Positions 1 through 12,343 are shown, numbered from the stretch's first letter. The stretch is DNA of 64,000 bases from Pogonophryne albipinna (GCA_028583405.1 CM053243.1:28238116-28302115), one strand, 5' to 3'. The notes: a model not told the origin generated them from the letters alone. Program-made: numbers and translations.

Positions 1-174
1 ATAAAATACATTTATTGCAACATCTTAAAGCACCATTTCACAGGGGCATACCTAGTCAAACTACCAAGGCCAAGACATATAATTGCTATGGTTCTGTGGA
101 GCTTCTTTACTTTGCAGTCTTTGTGAAAGATGTGCACTTTATTCTTGCAAGTTTCAACCCACCTCATATGAGAC

Positions 175-223
175 ATCTATCTATCTATCTAGCTACCTAG
201 CTATCTATCTAGCTATCTATCTA
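175..223. repeat. Imperfect CTAT/AGCT tetranucleotide microsatellite
   Basis: Runs of CTAT interrupted by AGCT and ACCT variants. The array resumes just after position 1001 (AGCTATCTATATATC), so the transposon at 224-999 was inserted inside it. Confidence 0.85.
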
Positions 224-999
224 CACTGAACAAAAAAATAAACGCAACACTTTTGTTTTTGCTCCCATTTTTCATGAGATGAACTCAAAGATCTAAAACA
301 TTTTCGAAATACACAAAATAACCATTTCTCTCAAATATTGTTCACAAATCTGAAAAATCTGTGATAGTGAGCACTTCTCCTTTGCCGAGATAATCCATCC
401 CACCTCACAGGTGTGGCATATCAAGACGCTGATTAGACAGCATGATTATTGCACAGGTGTGCCTTAGGCTAGCCACAATAAAAGGCCACTCTGAAACGTG
501 CAGTTTTGCTTTATTGGGGGGGTCTGGGGGGGTCCGAAAACCAGTCAGTATCTGGTGTGAGGGGTAGGGTTAGGGTAATGTTGTGAATCGAGTGGCCTGT
601 GTTCGTCGTCACTCGATTCACAACATTACCCTAACCCTAACCCTAACCCTACCCCTACCCCTCACACCAGATACTGCCTGGTTTTCGGACTCCCCCAGAC
701 CCCCCCAATAAAGCAAAACTGCACGTTTCAGAGTGGCCTTTTATTGTGGCCAGCCTAAGGCACACCTGTGCAATAATCATGCTGTCTAATCAGCATCTTG
801 ATATGCCACACCTGTGAGGTGGGATGGATTATCTCGGCAAAGGAGAAGTGCTCACTATCACAGATGTTTTCAGATTTTGGAACAATATTTGAGATAAATG
901 GTTATTTTGTGTATATAGAAAATGTTTTAGATCTTTGAGTTCATCTCATGAAAAATGGGAGCAAAAACAAAAGTGTTGCGTTTATATTTTTGTTCAGTG
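224..999. mobile_element. Fold-back (palindromic) Tc1-like element
   Basis: A Tc1/mariner derivative with no coding capacity. Both ends read CACTGAACAAAAA inward and are flanked by the TA target duplication (222-223 and 1000-1001). The two arms are near-perfect inverted copies of each other across the whole element: roughly 224-594 pairs with 610-999 around a 15-nt spacer. Established knowledge: a very common teleost Tc1 family has these ends as terminal repeats of about 200-230 bp around a transposase gene. Here the innermost arm sequence (GTTGTGAATCGAGTGGCC and a short CGAACACAGG-like piece on the opposite strand) resembles two spots in that family's transposase gene, so I infer two copies of the 3' half joined head to head with the rest lost. 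It must depend on a transposase supplied elsewhere. Confidence 0.93.
561..661. repeat. Telomere-like TTAGGG/CCCTAA runs in the hairpin of the Tc1 derivative
   Basis: The left arm has GGGGTAGGGTTAGGGTAA (561-577) and the right arm has about four CCCTAA units followed by CCCTACCCCTACCCC (627-661). The right arm carries more units than the left, so the palindrome is not exact here. The tract lies between transposase-like remnant sequence and the terminal region. Confidence 0.85.
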
Positions 1000-1001
1000 T
1001 A

Positions 1002-4000
1002 GCTATCTATATATCTCTCTAAAGGCACATCCAAAAGCATTAAGATTGGCATGCATATACTTACATACTTCACTGTCTACATAAAATGAAATGTAAATTG
1101 TAATTTTCACGTACCATGATTTCAAACTAAATGACTGAGTAGCATGCTGTTCCATAGCACTGGGCATTTTCAGGATGAAATCAGCCCAGTAGCAGTTCAT
1201 TATTTTACACAGCATGGAGTACACATTTTTATTTATTTTTTGTTCAACCATCAAGGTGACCTTCCTGTTTCACTGGTGTGCCCTCCAGCCTACATAATAT
1301 CAGTGCAGTTATCTAACGTACGTTGGATGTCGGGAACAAAAAGGACTATCTGGGATAATCATCTGTGTTTTTTCCCATGTAGTGGGATATGATGAGAGAC
1401 GATAGGTGGGAAGTCCGGGACGACTCAGTGTGACAGCGGAGGACTCAGGTTTCACTGCGCCCACACAAATTATACTGACTATTCAGAGGACACTCTGATT
1501 TTGTTTACATTTGGTAACTCCAATAGATAATAAGAGACTGGTCTTATAAGTGTAGAAAACGATTGTGCATCCATCAGAGGTTTCTTTTGTGTGTTTTTGA
1601 CATCGAATAATATAATTGATAGAATAGAATTGACATACATCTGTTTAAAATGTCATTGTATTTTTTGAATGTATTTATTCTCATTGTACATTGCATGCAT
1701 TAGTCTGAGTAGTCATGGGTCTTAACATACACATTGTCAAGGCTTTTTCATGATTTCTTATCTTTGCTTATATTCTGGCTAATAAAAGCAAGCAGTATTG
1801 AGGTGTTCGTAGAAGAAGTATAATACAGATTGCAAGTGAGAGAGAGGAGGATAGAGAAATTAGACGAAGAGAATGAACAGAGTAGCTCAAAGTCTGGCTC
1901 CTAAAGAAAAGGCTGCTTAAAGACCAGTTTTTCAACAGTTTTCAACATGCAACTACATAACTGTAGATCAACCACATTACAGAGAAAGAATAGCCATCAG
2001 TATGTTAAGGTCATTTTTCTAATTATTTAATAAGTAAACAGAGAAACAGGAAAACAATTCAAACCCTATTTGTAGGACTTACAGATAGCAGCAGATAATA
2101 ACGTGGCCCATATACTAACCGAATGCTTTTTTATCATCCTGCCACTACTACTAGGTAGAAAAGATCCCTCTTCACAAGTTGCAGAACATCCAAACTAAAA
2201 TAATAATAATATTTTTGAATTGCCACTGGCGAATGACTATTCTCTAAATGGAAAAATATTTTTTAGATTTGGCCAAAGGGTGCACTTTATTCTGAAAGTT
2301 CCACTTCACTCTTGAGAGCATTCCCTACTGTGTGCACAATATATTTCATTAAGAGAAAGAAATCCATGCAGGTCAGGGGTTCTATTAGTGCCTCCACTTC
2401 CCCGAAGACTAACAACCATATATGGCTTACTTGGAGAAAAAAACAGCCCACCCACGCCGAAAGAAAGAGGAATAAGAGGCCTATTAATGTAATGCACAAA
2501 AGCCCAGCATGCTACATAACAGCGTTACTTCCCTTTCCTTTCTCTGCCCTCTTTCCTCTCGTTCAAGCTTCATGTAAAGCTATGGGGAGCGCTGCATGTC
2601 ATGCACTTTACATCTACAAATATGTTCATTATACAGGGCTCTTACTCACTTCCACAATTAACTGAATATGTGAACTTGGTAATTTTAAATTCTAATGTTT
2701 AAAAGATAACGTTTTTGATCCTCAACCCGGTAACAATGAGTTCAAACATGTTGGGATTCATTAGAGTTCATCATAGCCGTGTTGTTTCAAGCCTTATTTG
2801 TTCTTAGGAAGCCCAGACTCAACCCCAACCCACATCTTTTTTATAGCCGTGATATTCATTTTTTTGTGTAAGAAAATGTAATAGAAATAGTAAATAATAT
2901 TTGGAAATTAATACAACAAATTATAGCAACAATCAAACTGACATCCGTCTCCTTGCAGCAGATGATGGTGATCCTAAGTTGTTCTTTTTGTTTGACCTCA
3001 CTGCACCATTAGCTAGAATGTTGAATATTGCTTAATTTCACAATTTCTTCTGGCATCTCCCAAAAAGGTTTCACAATCTCTGTAGGTAACTGATAACCTG
3101 TCTCAGTGGCCATCCGTGTTAAATGTTTAGTGCGTTACAGATATGAAGAACCCAGAAATATTATTGGCAATACCAGAATCAGTGTTCACCCTGCAATTGA
3201 CACCCAAGTTAGTGCCTTTATATAATGTATTTCCTTTACAATTGATCACAAGGTAACATGGTGTTTGTGCTACAAATCTATAAATGCTACAAATTCACTC
3301 CCAAAAATTCAGATTTGGCGAAAACATTACTGCAGATAAATGGTAGTTATACAAGTTGTATCAACAGAGGTTATAATAGTCCAGTATGTCTTCATGCATC
3401 AGCCCATATGCTAGGAACCTGTTAATGATAACAGATAGTGCTCAAACCTTTAAAGTGATATTACGTTTTAATGTAGAATTATATTTAAAATTCGACACAT
3501 CCTTGCCCCATTTGATGTAGAGCCATGGTTCATGCACCAATATTCTCCAGACTAAGACTTTCATTTCATTATATTCTGAATTTGCCCAACGGATGTGCTC
3601 AGCCTCCAATATTTGCTGCTGGTAGATTATTGTCTAGCCATAAAAACAGAACATAAAACCACAATCCTTGCCCTTGCAATGGCTCCTTTTTAAATATTGA
3701 ATTAATTTTGAAGTTTTATTATTTGTTTTTAGTGCCCTTTGTGGTCCTGCATCTCTTAACAATACAGCTCTACCTACACCCTATAGTACCATTTGGCCCT
3801 TTCGGTCCTCCAGCCAAGATATCCTAACGACCCCACAGTCTCATCTAAAGGGCTGATAGCTGGGCAAACACATCACATTGGCTTCATATGTTCATGTTTA
3901 TCAAAGTTGTCTTAAACCATCAAGTACAATCATTTCTTTATGCACTTTTAAATTGGACTCTCTATATGACCATGACACTTTATGAATCAGTATGAGGGTT

Positions 4001-5500
4001 TTAAAAATAAGTATTTTTGGGAAGATTAAAAGTCTTTATCAGAGAGCTGAAGAGAGGACAGGAGGGGTGGGGATGGAGAATGAAATGCGAAGGTCCCTGC
4101 TATGACCCAAGGTGCATTTGAGGTCTGCACATTTAACCCTTTGGGCCACACGGGTGCCTGGTGATGAGGTTTCACTTGGGTTTTTGGGGTGAATCATTAT
4201 CAAATGAAGCTGCTGTGTTAGTTTTCCTTTTCTTTTAGGGCATTACCAAACCTTACTTAAGCCTGGGTCCAAACAGTTCAGGGTATTTGTACGCCTTCTC
4301 CCAATTGTTTGATAGACAGAAATAACCTAATTGAATAAGGAGGTAGTAAAGATACTGTATATAAAAACATGAATGAATGGAGAGAATGTATTATTTGTCA
4401 GTAGTAAACACATAACAGATCAAATATATTTACATATCTATTCATGTGAAAAATTATTACAACGTATTTTACCTGATTACCCCACCTTCATATAACTGCA
4501 TTTTACAAATAGTTAAAACTGTCCTGTACAACAAATGGTTACTATAACAGACTTTTGCAGACTTTGGTAGTAAGAACTCATTTAAAGGTGATATTGGAAA
4601 CCTTTAAAAGTTGTATTATGTGGTCTCGATTGCAAGGACATCAGGACATTTCCTTCATTTCAGTGCAACTGAATCACAGTTTACTGGTTTTAATGAAAGA
4701 GAGCCTGCAGTGTATAAGCACTCCATCCCAATCAACTACATTATGTTTACTATTTATGTGGGAATTACAAGGAACAAGAAATGCAGACAAGAATCCTCTG
4801 AAGTACCAATTGAAAAGGATCAGTTCTCTACTGACACAATAAAAAAATGAGACGGTAAGAAAACAAACATTTATACCTTGAAGCTTAGGAAGCAAGCTGT
4901 CAAGCCGCACACTATTCTCTCTTCAGAGTGTTACAAGAGGTTGCATGACATGGAGAGGACAAATTTAATACATTTCTGAAATTCAGAGTAACATTTGTCC
5001 CGTATTGCCACATATGTTGCTATTCAGACAAGAACAAAAAAACAAGCAATTATAATAAATCTGTCTGTGATCCTGTCGGTTCACAGTTTTGACACATCTT
5101 CTAAGCTGTCTGAGCATTGAGTGTTTTACTTTATGTCTCCTGGTTAGGTTGTCTTTACTGAGTTGGATAATGTTTGTGAATGTGTCGTAAGTGCAGTGTT
5201 TGAGATATTCACTGTATTTACAGTATGTGGGATGATTCACGCCTCCAATTATTGCTGCAGACTGCACACCGAGTGGGTCTATATCAGGGTTCAGGGCCCT
5301 ACTTAATAGAACTTTGCATTTAATAAACTCCTAGTACTCTTGGCTGAGATGCTGCCAGTTCCTCATAGATTTGTGTTTGTTTCTGTACACAAGGGAGGAC
5401 AGTCACAATTCAGCTTGTTATAAGTATTTTATATTACATCTAAAGATTACAGTAGAGGATGCTCAATGAAAGATTCCTATGGCCAGTTTAGTAACTGAAT

Positions 5501-5503
<3 letters not shown>
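1002..5503. other. Gene-free AT-rich sequence
   Basis: I see no gene, paired terminal repeats or RNA gene here. Open frames are under 120 codons, overlap on both strands, and show no recognisable domain or splice-site framing. A small cluster of open frames at 4555-4910 and one at 4983-5267 on the minus strand do not resemble any family I know. Confidence 0.6.

Positions 5504-5558
<55 letters not shown>
5504..5558. repeat. (CA)n microsatellite, about 55 bp
   Basis: Uninterrupted CA dinucleotides between GAATCAAA and GAAGTATG. Confidence 0.97.
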
Positions 5559-5561
<3 letters not shown>

Positions 5562-8500
5562 GTATGCATGTTTTTTTTTAAATTAGATCAATTCAGGCCT
5601 TAATCAGACCATAACTCACCCTTGTCTTGTAAGCATGTCATCATGGTCCCGTCCCCCCCAAACACCGGGATACTTTGGAGTTCCAGCAAGTAGCCTTCAA
5701 GAATTATGGATGAGGTCACGTTTACATTTGTACTGATTGAAATGGGGTCTGACATCATGGAAATGGATATATTGTTGAAAATGAAGTTATTTTAGAGACA
5801 CAGACATAATTACACTATTTCAGCTACTCAATTATGTGTCATGCTGCTCCGGACTTCATCACCAAGACCTAAAATGCTGCCCCTAATGTATCTCTAAAGC
5901 AATTACAGTGTGCTCCAAGGACTAATGAATATAACTTGCTTTTTGTTTCAGTTTTTTTCTTTTTCATTAGATTAACCAAGCTATTAGTCATAATGTCTCA
6001 GACTGATCCAGTGTGACATGCACGTGAATACATCGTTTTCAAAGGATACAAATAATAACAAGAACAAGCGCCCAGAATGTCGTGTTTTGTACAGTAACAG
6101 TTCATTTGAGGATAGAATGGGGTTTTTCATTTGGACAGTCATGACTATCTAACATGATACGACAATGACTTACTCTGATAATAAAAGCTGGCTCTTTCAG
6201 GGGTTTTTGTGATTATTTGAGTTAATTCACTTCAATTAGCTTGACGTTATTCACTGCCACATGTATGAATGGCCCAATTGTGCTCTAAACGCTCACTATG
6301 TGACCCTGTGATCAATAAAAAGGATTTTTTTGTTATCTAGCTAAGTGGGCCTACACACCTTATTATTCTTCAGTATAAGTAAATTGGCATTCAATGTGTA
6401 TCTTGAGGTGCAGGTTTGTGCTACATTTGATTACCCATCATTTTTGTTGGAAGGGAGTTCATTTAATTCACCATGGGAGTGAACTAGAGAGCTGACTCAG
6501 TGGTTGAAACTTTTTTCATATATCTTTGCTTCTGGGATATAACCCAAAATCAATTGTTTTCACTACATAACATACAGCATTTCTTTTTTGGTTACTTTAT
6601 TTTTATTTTCCGGTTTTACTGAAAAAAGAACACAGACCGTATTGCAGCAAGTACATCAGATAAAAGTATAACATACACCATGTCTTGATTTCAACTTAAA
6701 TTGAGCATTTAACATTTCAACTAGCCTGGTAAAAAGGAAGCAAACTCTCAGCAGTACATTATTTGATTTAACCTGGTCTTTGTTATTGATTATTGTGCGG
6801 ATTGATTGATTGATTAATCACCTTTGGCGATCACATTTCCAGAGTTAACCGATGGGTTTACGGCTGAATTTACACAGTGCTCAGAGTGAGTTTATGAACA
6901 AAAAATACATAAATCACAAAACATTCTATAAATACTCTGCTGTATCAGCGTTCTGTTATCTTTTGTTATTTCATTGTTTGACTGAATTTGAATACATATT
7001 CCCTTTAAACCCTACATCCACTCAGGGAGCTGTGTATCAGACGGGGATAAAGGAGCATCAATTATTTGTGGATCCCCAGATTTTTACATCAAACACTTTT
7101 TGACACCATGTTCATAGCTAATGCATTTTCTACATGCAAACTAAAAGCTGCAAAGAACCCTTGTTCAACGTCTACATATTTTATTTTCCTAATTCTTGTT
7201 TTAATAAAGACAGATGTACCATGACTGCAGTTCCTGTGTCTCTTATTGTGGTTTCAGCAGATACACAAGCAGGGATGTGGGGGAAAGATATCAAGAGTGT
7301 GGAAGAGAAATAACTTTAGAGACAACAAGGGAGACACAGTCGGACAGAGACTGATGGAGGAAAGGTGAATTTACGATAAGTGCCTCTCTGAACTGAGGAT
7401 GTAAATTGTGATCGGCAATGATACTCCCTTAGTGTTCTATTGCTTTTAGACCACAGGGTCAAACAAACAAAGTCAAGAGAATGGATATCACTGAGAGGCA
7501 GAGAAGGCATTTTTCAGCAACACATAAATCCAAAAGAGACGACTTAAAAATGCCTGTCAGATTTCATAAACAAACAGAGGTAACTGTAAGAATCCCCCGA
7601 CGCAAACAAATACCTCTCATCTTGTGTTACGTCAGCCTTCATCTGAATAACGGTCAAGCAATTTGTCTTTTAAAGGAAAGAATCCAGCCATGAATGGTCT
7701 AACACCATTTCATGACACCAATTTGTGATAGTCAGGGTATTAAATCAAGGAGTTGTCTTTGTGGCGAACACAGTCTAGTAAACAATGCATTCCTTTTCAG
7801 CATCCAGACAATTTCAACTGAAGCATTGCTTATTTCCTACAGAGTGTGTATGTTTGATGCTAAGCAAAGCAGAATTAATCAAAAACAATTACACCTTATC
7901 TCTCCAGACAGGGCTGCTTTCTCAGAGAAATGCTTGACCCTCAAATGGAACAGTATATGAGACAGTATGCTAACAATACATGCGAACATGACTATTTTCA
8001 TTTGTTAGTTTCCTGCATAAAACAAGAAATGTCTTCCTGAGAGTTACTGATGTGCTATCATGCCTTCTAACATTACATTGCAGATGTAAATAGTCCTTAA
8101 TTTTTTGTTAAAATATGTCAAATGAACTGCAGGGTAAAGTGCTTCAACGAAAGAAAGAACCATGAAGTCTGTGGCTGCAAGTTAGAGAATAATAATGAGA
8201 CAGCATGAAATGGACTTACCATTTACACCTGTCTATCACCTGAAAGGCTATTATTAAAGTGTATGCTTCTAAAGACACTTTGTTAAAGCTGCTGAACTCA
8301 AATAAATGTGATGGCTCCCTGCCAAGAACAAGTTGGACTGATAACCTGTACAGATGTTCTGCAAAGATAAACAAATGAGACATGTTATTTAGTGAGTGGG
8401 TAGACTTGTTATTTTTGGATAGTTAGGCTGAATTCACAATGTTGGGTCTTTATGCCAAGCTAGGCAGTTGCTGGCAGTATCTTCCTAATGTACAGACAAA

Positions 8501-8664
8501 CATGAGAGTGGTATCAATCTGTTCATCTATTCCTCAGCAAGGGAGCTAAATTACCCAAGTTTTTAACTCTAAATATGTAATGTTCTGCCAATAGTGGTCT
8601 CTTAACCAAAACAATAACAAAAGACGAGTTTAGTGACGTTTAAAGGAGAGTGAGATGAGTTGTT
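5559..8664. other. Gene-free AT-rich sequence
   Basis: No gene or bounded transposon recognised. It contains a short ATTG run near 6800-6825. Sequence around 7195-7250 has an AATAAA-type motif but no upstream coding sequence to go with it. Confidence 0.6.
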
Positions 8665-8980
8665 TGTTACAACTGGAGCACACAAAAACTGATAGGACCC
8701 AAATGCACGACTCCAGAAAAAAGATGATTTCAAAAAAGGTTTTTACTGTGGTGATAAGCAAGGTAATCCATTCTCAAGGTTCAAAAACGATCTGGCACTT
8801 GGCACAGGGAACACACAGAATATTATACACATACAAGGGACTCCACAGGTGCAAACAATAAGGGCGGGGCAGGTAATCAGGTCAGTGAACATACTGACAA
8901 GGTACAGTAGGAGTCGAACTACCTAAAATGAGAAAGGAAATAACAAAGTAAAACAGGATATGGCAGACACGGACTTGACA
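8665..8980 (-). mobile_element. Solo-LTR-like fragment, probably Ty3/gypsy type
   Basis: A 316-bp block bounded by TG (8665) and CA (8980). Read on the minus strand it starts TGTCAAGTCCGTGTCTGCC and near its end has GTGCATTTGGGTCCT. A GCATTTGGGTCC motif is, from memory, common near the 3' end of teleost gypsy-type LTRs, preceded by an A-rich polyadenylation region as seen here (TTTACTGTGG and AAAAAAGG on the plus strand). The flanking bases (TTGTT left, ATATA right) do not match, so no target duplication supports the boundaries. No internal retroelement sequence is adjacent. It could instead be part of a tRNA-like or other dispersed repeat. Confidence 0.4.
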
Positions 8981-9546
8981 ATATAAACTAACAGAGAAAT
9001 AATATTAACAAATCTGACGAGACACAACATTGTTGTCTAACCAACGACTGCTGTTATTGCCGTCGGCGTCTCCTCTTTCGTCGGTTTTATTAGACTGGGA
9101 GCCAAATTATCAGTAGAGGTCTCTTTCTCTCCAAAACAAAATTAAAACCAGTAAAAACACTAAACGTGGAAGTCTCATGTTAAAAATGTGTCTTTCCCCT
9201 GAATTCAGCAGCAGCAAACATTTGTTCATCTTGTTTTTCTCATAACTCAAGTTCCAGATGTCAGTTAATTACATTATTGATCCGTTTAGAGTTAAAAAGA
9301 ACCAAGAACTAAAAGTGTTAAATGTGGCTTAAAACTGGATACATGTATAACAACTTACTGCACACAACCATAATTATGAAGCATGCATAAAGGGGACATT
9401 TCAGCATTATAGGTGACCAAATGAAACAGAACGCTATCTTGGTTCAGATAACCCGATAACTTGATTCAGTTTGTAAAATCGTTGGAAAGATTATACTAAT
9501 CTAAGTCTGGACGTTTTTAGACATTTCCACATGTTTCATTGTACCT
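8981..9546. other. Gene-free sequence
   Basis: Unique-looking AT-rich DNA between the LTR-like fragment and the piggyBac-like element. Nothing further recognised. Confidence 0.6.
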
Positions 9547-10287
9547 TTAACCTCTTAAGCCCGAGGGTCCCCCCAGTGGACCCCCCCCACAGTTTTTTTA
9601 CGAGACTATGTCTCAGGGCTTCTTAACATTTATGAAACTATTAATGTTCCATACCCTTTTAACGCTAAGAAACTCCGCTAACTGACAATGTGAACCATTT
9701 TTAGCTAAAAGAAACACAAGAGTAATACCAAGCCTTTGAATTAGCATGGAGCGAAAAAATGCTAACTAATGCTAACGGATTTTGCACAGCACTCACGGTA
9801 GAAATGCCCTTATTACTTATCGTAACTGCACAAACAAGATATACGATTTAAAGCTGAGACTCCACAGATTCCAGACATATAATATCATCACTGTAGGACC
9901 CCGAATTGCGGAGCTATCAGCCAGAAAAGAGAAAGTAAACAACATCCGGTTTAAAAAATATTACAATAATTTCGTCTTACCTTTTTTGATTTGTGATCAA
10001 AAGTTGTGTTCACCGGAATAAAAACGCCGCTCAAGGTTAATCCAATGTCTTTGTGTCACGTAGAAATTTTGACTGATAATCCTTCATCATATTTATGGCA
10101 ATATACTGGGTATAAAATGTTGCCGTCCAGGCGTGCACTTTCAGATATGCTTTGTTCGCTTCTCTATTACGTCCGCTATGGTAATGTTTACGTTGATTTG
10201 GGAACTGCCCATCGATTCTATTGGTTCTGATGGTTAAGAAAAAGGTGTAAATCACACGAATCGACCAATGGGTTCCAGAGATATGGT

Positions 10288-10336
10288 CCTGCGTAAAGTA
10301 TAAAGAATGCCAGCCAGTTTAAGTACTTTACGCAGG
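10288..10336. repeat. 13-bp perfect hairpin inside the piggyBac-like element
   Basis: CCTGCGTAAAGTA (10288-10300) pairs perfectly with TACTTTACGCAGG (10324-10336) around a 23-nt loop. It lies near the middle of the composite element; no function is evident. Confidence 0.85.
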
Positions 10337-10719
10337 CGGCTTCATTTATTGTTTACTACGTAACAGCAGGCATTACAGCAGAACCCAGAGCACACGGAGC
10401 ACAGAGCGGACAGCAGATAACGGAATTGCAGTTTTATTGCTTATAGATTATCAGAACATTTCAAAGGGGACACAGCCCCATTGGATATTAACCTATGGAT
10501 TAACTACATCATCGTTTTTATCGTTTTAATGCCATTGAAGACCAGTTTAGACCAGGCAAAGAGGAAGGTAAGCCATTAGCCTAGCGCATGCTAGTACCTA
10601 GCGCCACTTGTTTTGATGTACGTTTTTGTTGATAACGTCGCAAGTTTGTATCTTTCAGTGTTGAGGTGGGCACCGTTAGATTCTGTGTCTTTACGATCAA
10701 AACGATGTGTTGGATGTGC

Positions 10720-10769
10720 AGCTAGGATAAGTAATAAGGGAGCTAGGATAAGTAATAAGGGAGCTAGGA
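10720..10769. repeat. 21-bp tandem repeat, about 2.4 copies
   Basis: The unit AGCTAGGATAAGTAATAAGG plus one G occurs at 10720-10740 and 10741-10761, with a partial third copy to 10769. Single-copy versions of the AAGTAATAAGG piece occur, inverted, near 9810 and in the related element near 27790, so the duplication arose after this copy diverged. Confidence 0.9.
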
Positions 10770-10984
10770 GTGATTTTCGGTGCAGTAATAGATTAGCATT
10801 TTTCGCTCGGGGCTAATTCAGATGCTCACTGTTAGCATTGTGTTTTTTTTGAAAAAATAAATGAAAAAGATCAGTTAAATGAGTTTTTTCCCGTTATATG
10901 GATATAAAATATTCATAGTTTATTAAATAGTAAGGTTCCTTAGACGTTGTTTCCTGCAAATGACGCGATTTCGGTCCGTGGGGC

Positions 10985-11018
10985 CTATAAGTGCTATATA
11001 AATAAACTTGCCTTGCCT
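10985..11018 (+). repeat. Short retroposon 3'-tail scrap
   Basis: GTGCTATATAAATAAACTTG followed by CCTTGCCT matches the A/T-rich tail seen on many fish LINE/SINE copies (compare 61745-61812 on the other strand). Only about 30 bp are present, directly inside the inner CTAAGAGG terminus of the piggyBac-like element. Confidence 0.5.
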
Positions 11019-11587
11019 AAGAGGATAACAGAGTATGTTCTTATATTTTATTTTTATTTATTTTCACAACAGTTGTATTTGGATGGAATGAATACCTATA
11101 GTGAAAATTCAAAGTAATAAAATGATTTTTACAGTGAAAAAGTTCAAATGGAATTGATGGTTCCCAAATTACCCAGAGGTGAGTCCGCCTGGACTTTATT
11201 TTTCTAAACCTCTCTAAAAAGGTCAAATTTCACTTGTTTTGCATCAATCTTGATACAGGGTACTTATTATATGTTATAGTTTGGATTCCTAAAGCTTTTA
11301 GTCTACTAACCCATCATTCAAGGGTGGTTTTTACTCTAAGTAATGGGTTTTTTTTAGGCGGACATTAGAATTTACATGTTTTTACTATGTTCCATCTGAA
11401 TTTACTTTAAAATAAAAACATCTATATTGATTCTGACACTTCTACATCCAACTCACAGGTTTATCATTACTTTGAGAGAAAAGATTATTAATTTACCCCT
11501 TTTAGAAGTGAAGATATAGTCTTTGTTGTGTTAGTGGCATTTTCGAGCCTGAAACCTGAAAAACAGGCTCAGGGCTTAAGAGGTTAA

Positions 11588-11954
11588 GAGTTAAACGGAC
11601 TGTCAGAGCTCTTAAAGTAGGGTGAAAGATATCATCGTTGTTGCTGTCACCGAGTCCATCTTTTTGAAAACTGGAACAAATACATCTGCAAACTTTATAG
11701 AATTGATATCTTATCTTAAACTGTTTTTGCCGTAGCACCTTGCCACCAGGCAGTGATCTGTGGCCACAATACTTTCTCAAAATCTGATATTGGCCCTCAC
11801 ACACTAAATCCTCGTTGCTGTTGTAAATGAAAGGAAGAATTTCAACAAATGCTCCATTGGATCTTTTAGTGAAAAAGTAGACAACAGGTGTTTTTTGCCA
11901 GGGTAGAAAACATTGAATTATAAGAGTTAAGTGATATATTTGACTCACTGACAA
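11588..11954 (-). other. Unrecognised open stretch of about 120 codons, possible exon or pseudogene
   Basis: An uninterrupted frame on the minus strand starts at a Met at 11954 and runs through this unique sequence into the neighbouring transposon end (to 11502). Its composition is protein-like, with segments such as RSNGAFVEILPFIYNSNEDL and HRSLPGGKVLRQKQF, not low-complexity sequence. I recognise no domain. There is no convincing flanking splice pair, and the last 28 codons are transposon-derived. It may be chance, an old exon, or a decayed retrocopy. Confidence 0.2.
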
Positions 11955-12343
11955 ACCCAGTTACACATCATACTTAAGTCCATAGTGAGTACACAAGTGG
12001 TTGAAAATTGCCGCCATGTGGTGAGGAGACAGTTATGAGGGCAGACATCAGAGTGAAGTGAGAGGAAGGTGTTCAGGTGATATTGCCTGCTGTGTGTTTG
12101 TTTTATGGTTTTGTTAATTTGCAAGATTAGTTATTACTCAGCTGCTAGCTTGAAAGAAACAACTACATTTACTGAGGTTGATACTCGCAGGTGGAATAAG
12201 AACCACCTACCAGGGAAAGACAATATGAGGTATTTTTCCCAAATGTCTCATTACACCTGAAGTTTATGTATTCTTTTGGTTTTGTAGCCGTTATTTCCTC
12301 CATTTTATAAGTAAATCTGACACTTTGACATGCTATAATTAGA

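Larger units (their letters stand above)
9551..11583. mobile_element. Non-autonomous piggyBac-like element, composite
   Basis: The ends are CCTCTTAAGCCC (9551-9562) and its exact complement GGGCTTAAGAGG (11572-11583), each abutting a TTAA (9547-9550 and 11584-11587). TTAA duplication is the hallmark of piggyBac transposition. There is no transposase frame. The last roughly 380 bp match, in reverse complement, the left end of the element at 26895-28018, and the first 300 bp match that element's right end, so both belong to one family. The interior holds a second, inverted and diverged copy of the left terminus (about 10690-11024) ending in CTAAGAGG next to ATAA, a 21-bp tandem repeat and a hairpin. 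Mobilisation would need a piggyBac transposase from another locus. Confidence 0.8.

Noticed and set aside
561..661. Telomere repeats as evidence of a chromosome end
   Set aside because: They lie inside a bounded transposon with TA duplications and unique sequence continues on both sides.
4983..5267. 94-codon minus-strand frame with basic and Cys-containing sequence
   Set aside because: No recognisable domain, terminal repeats or splice context; not distinguishable from chance.
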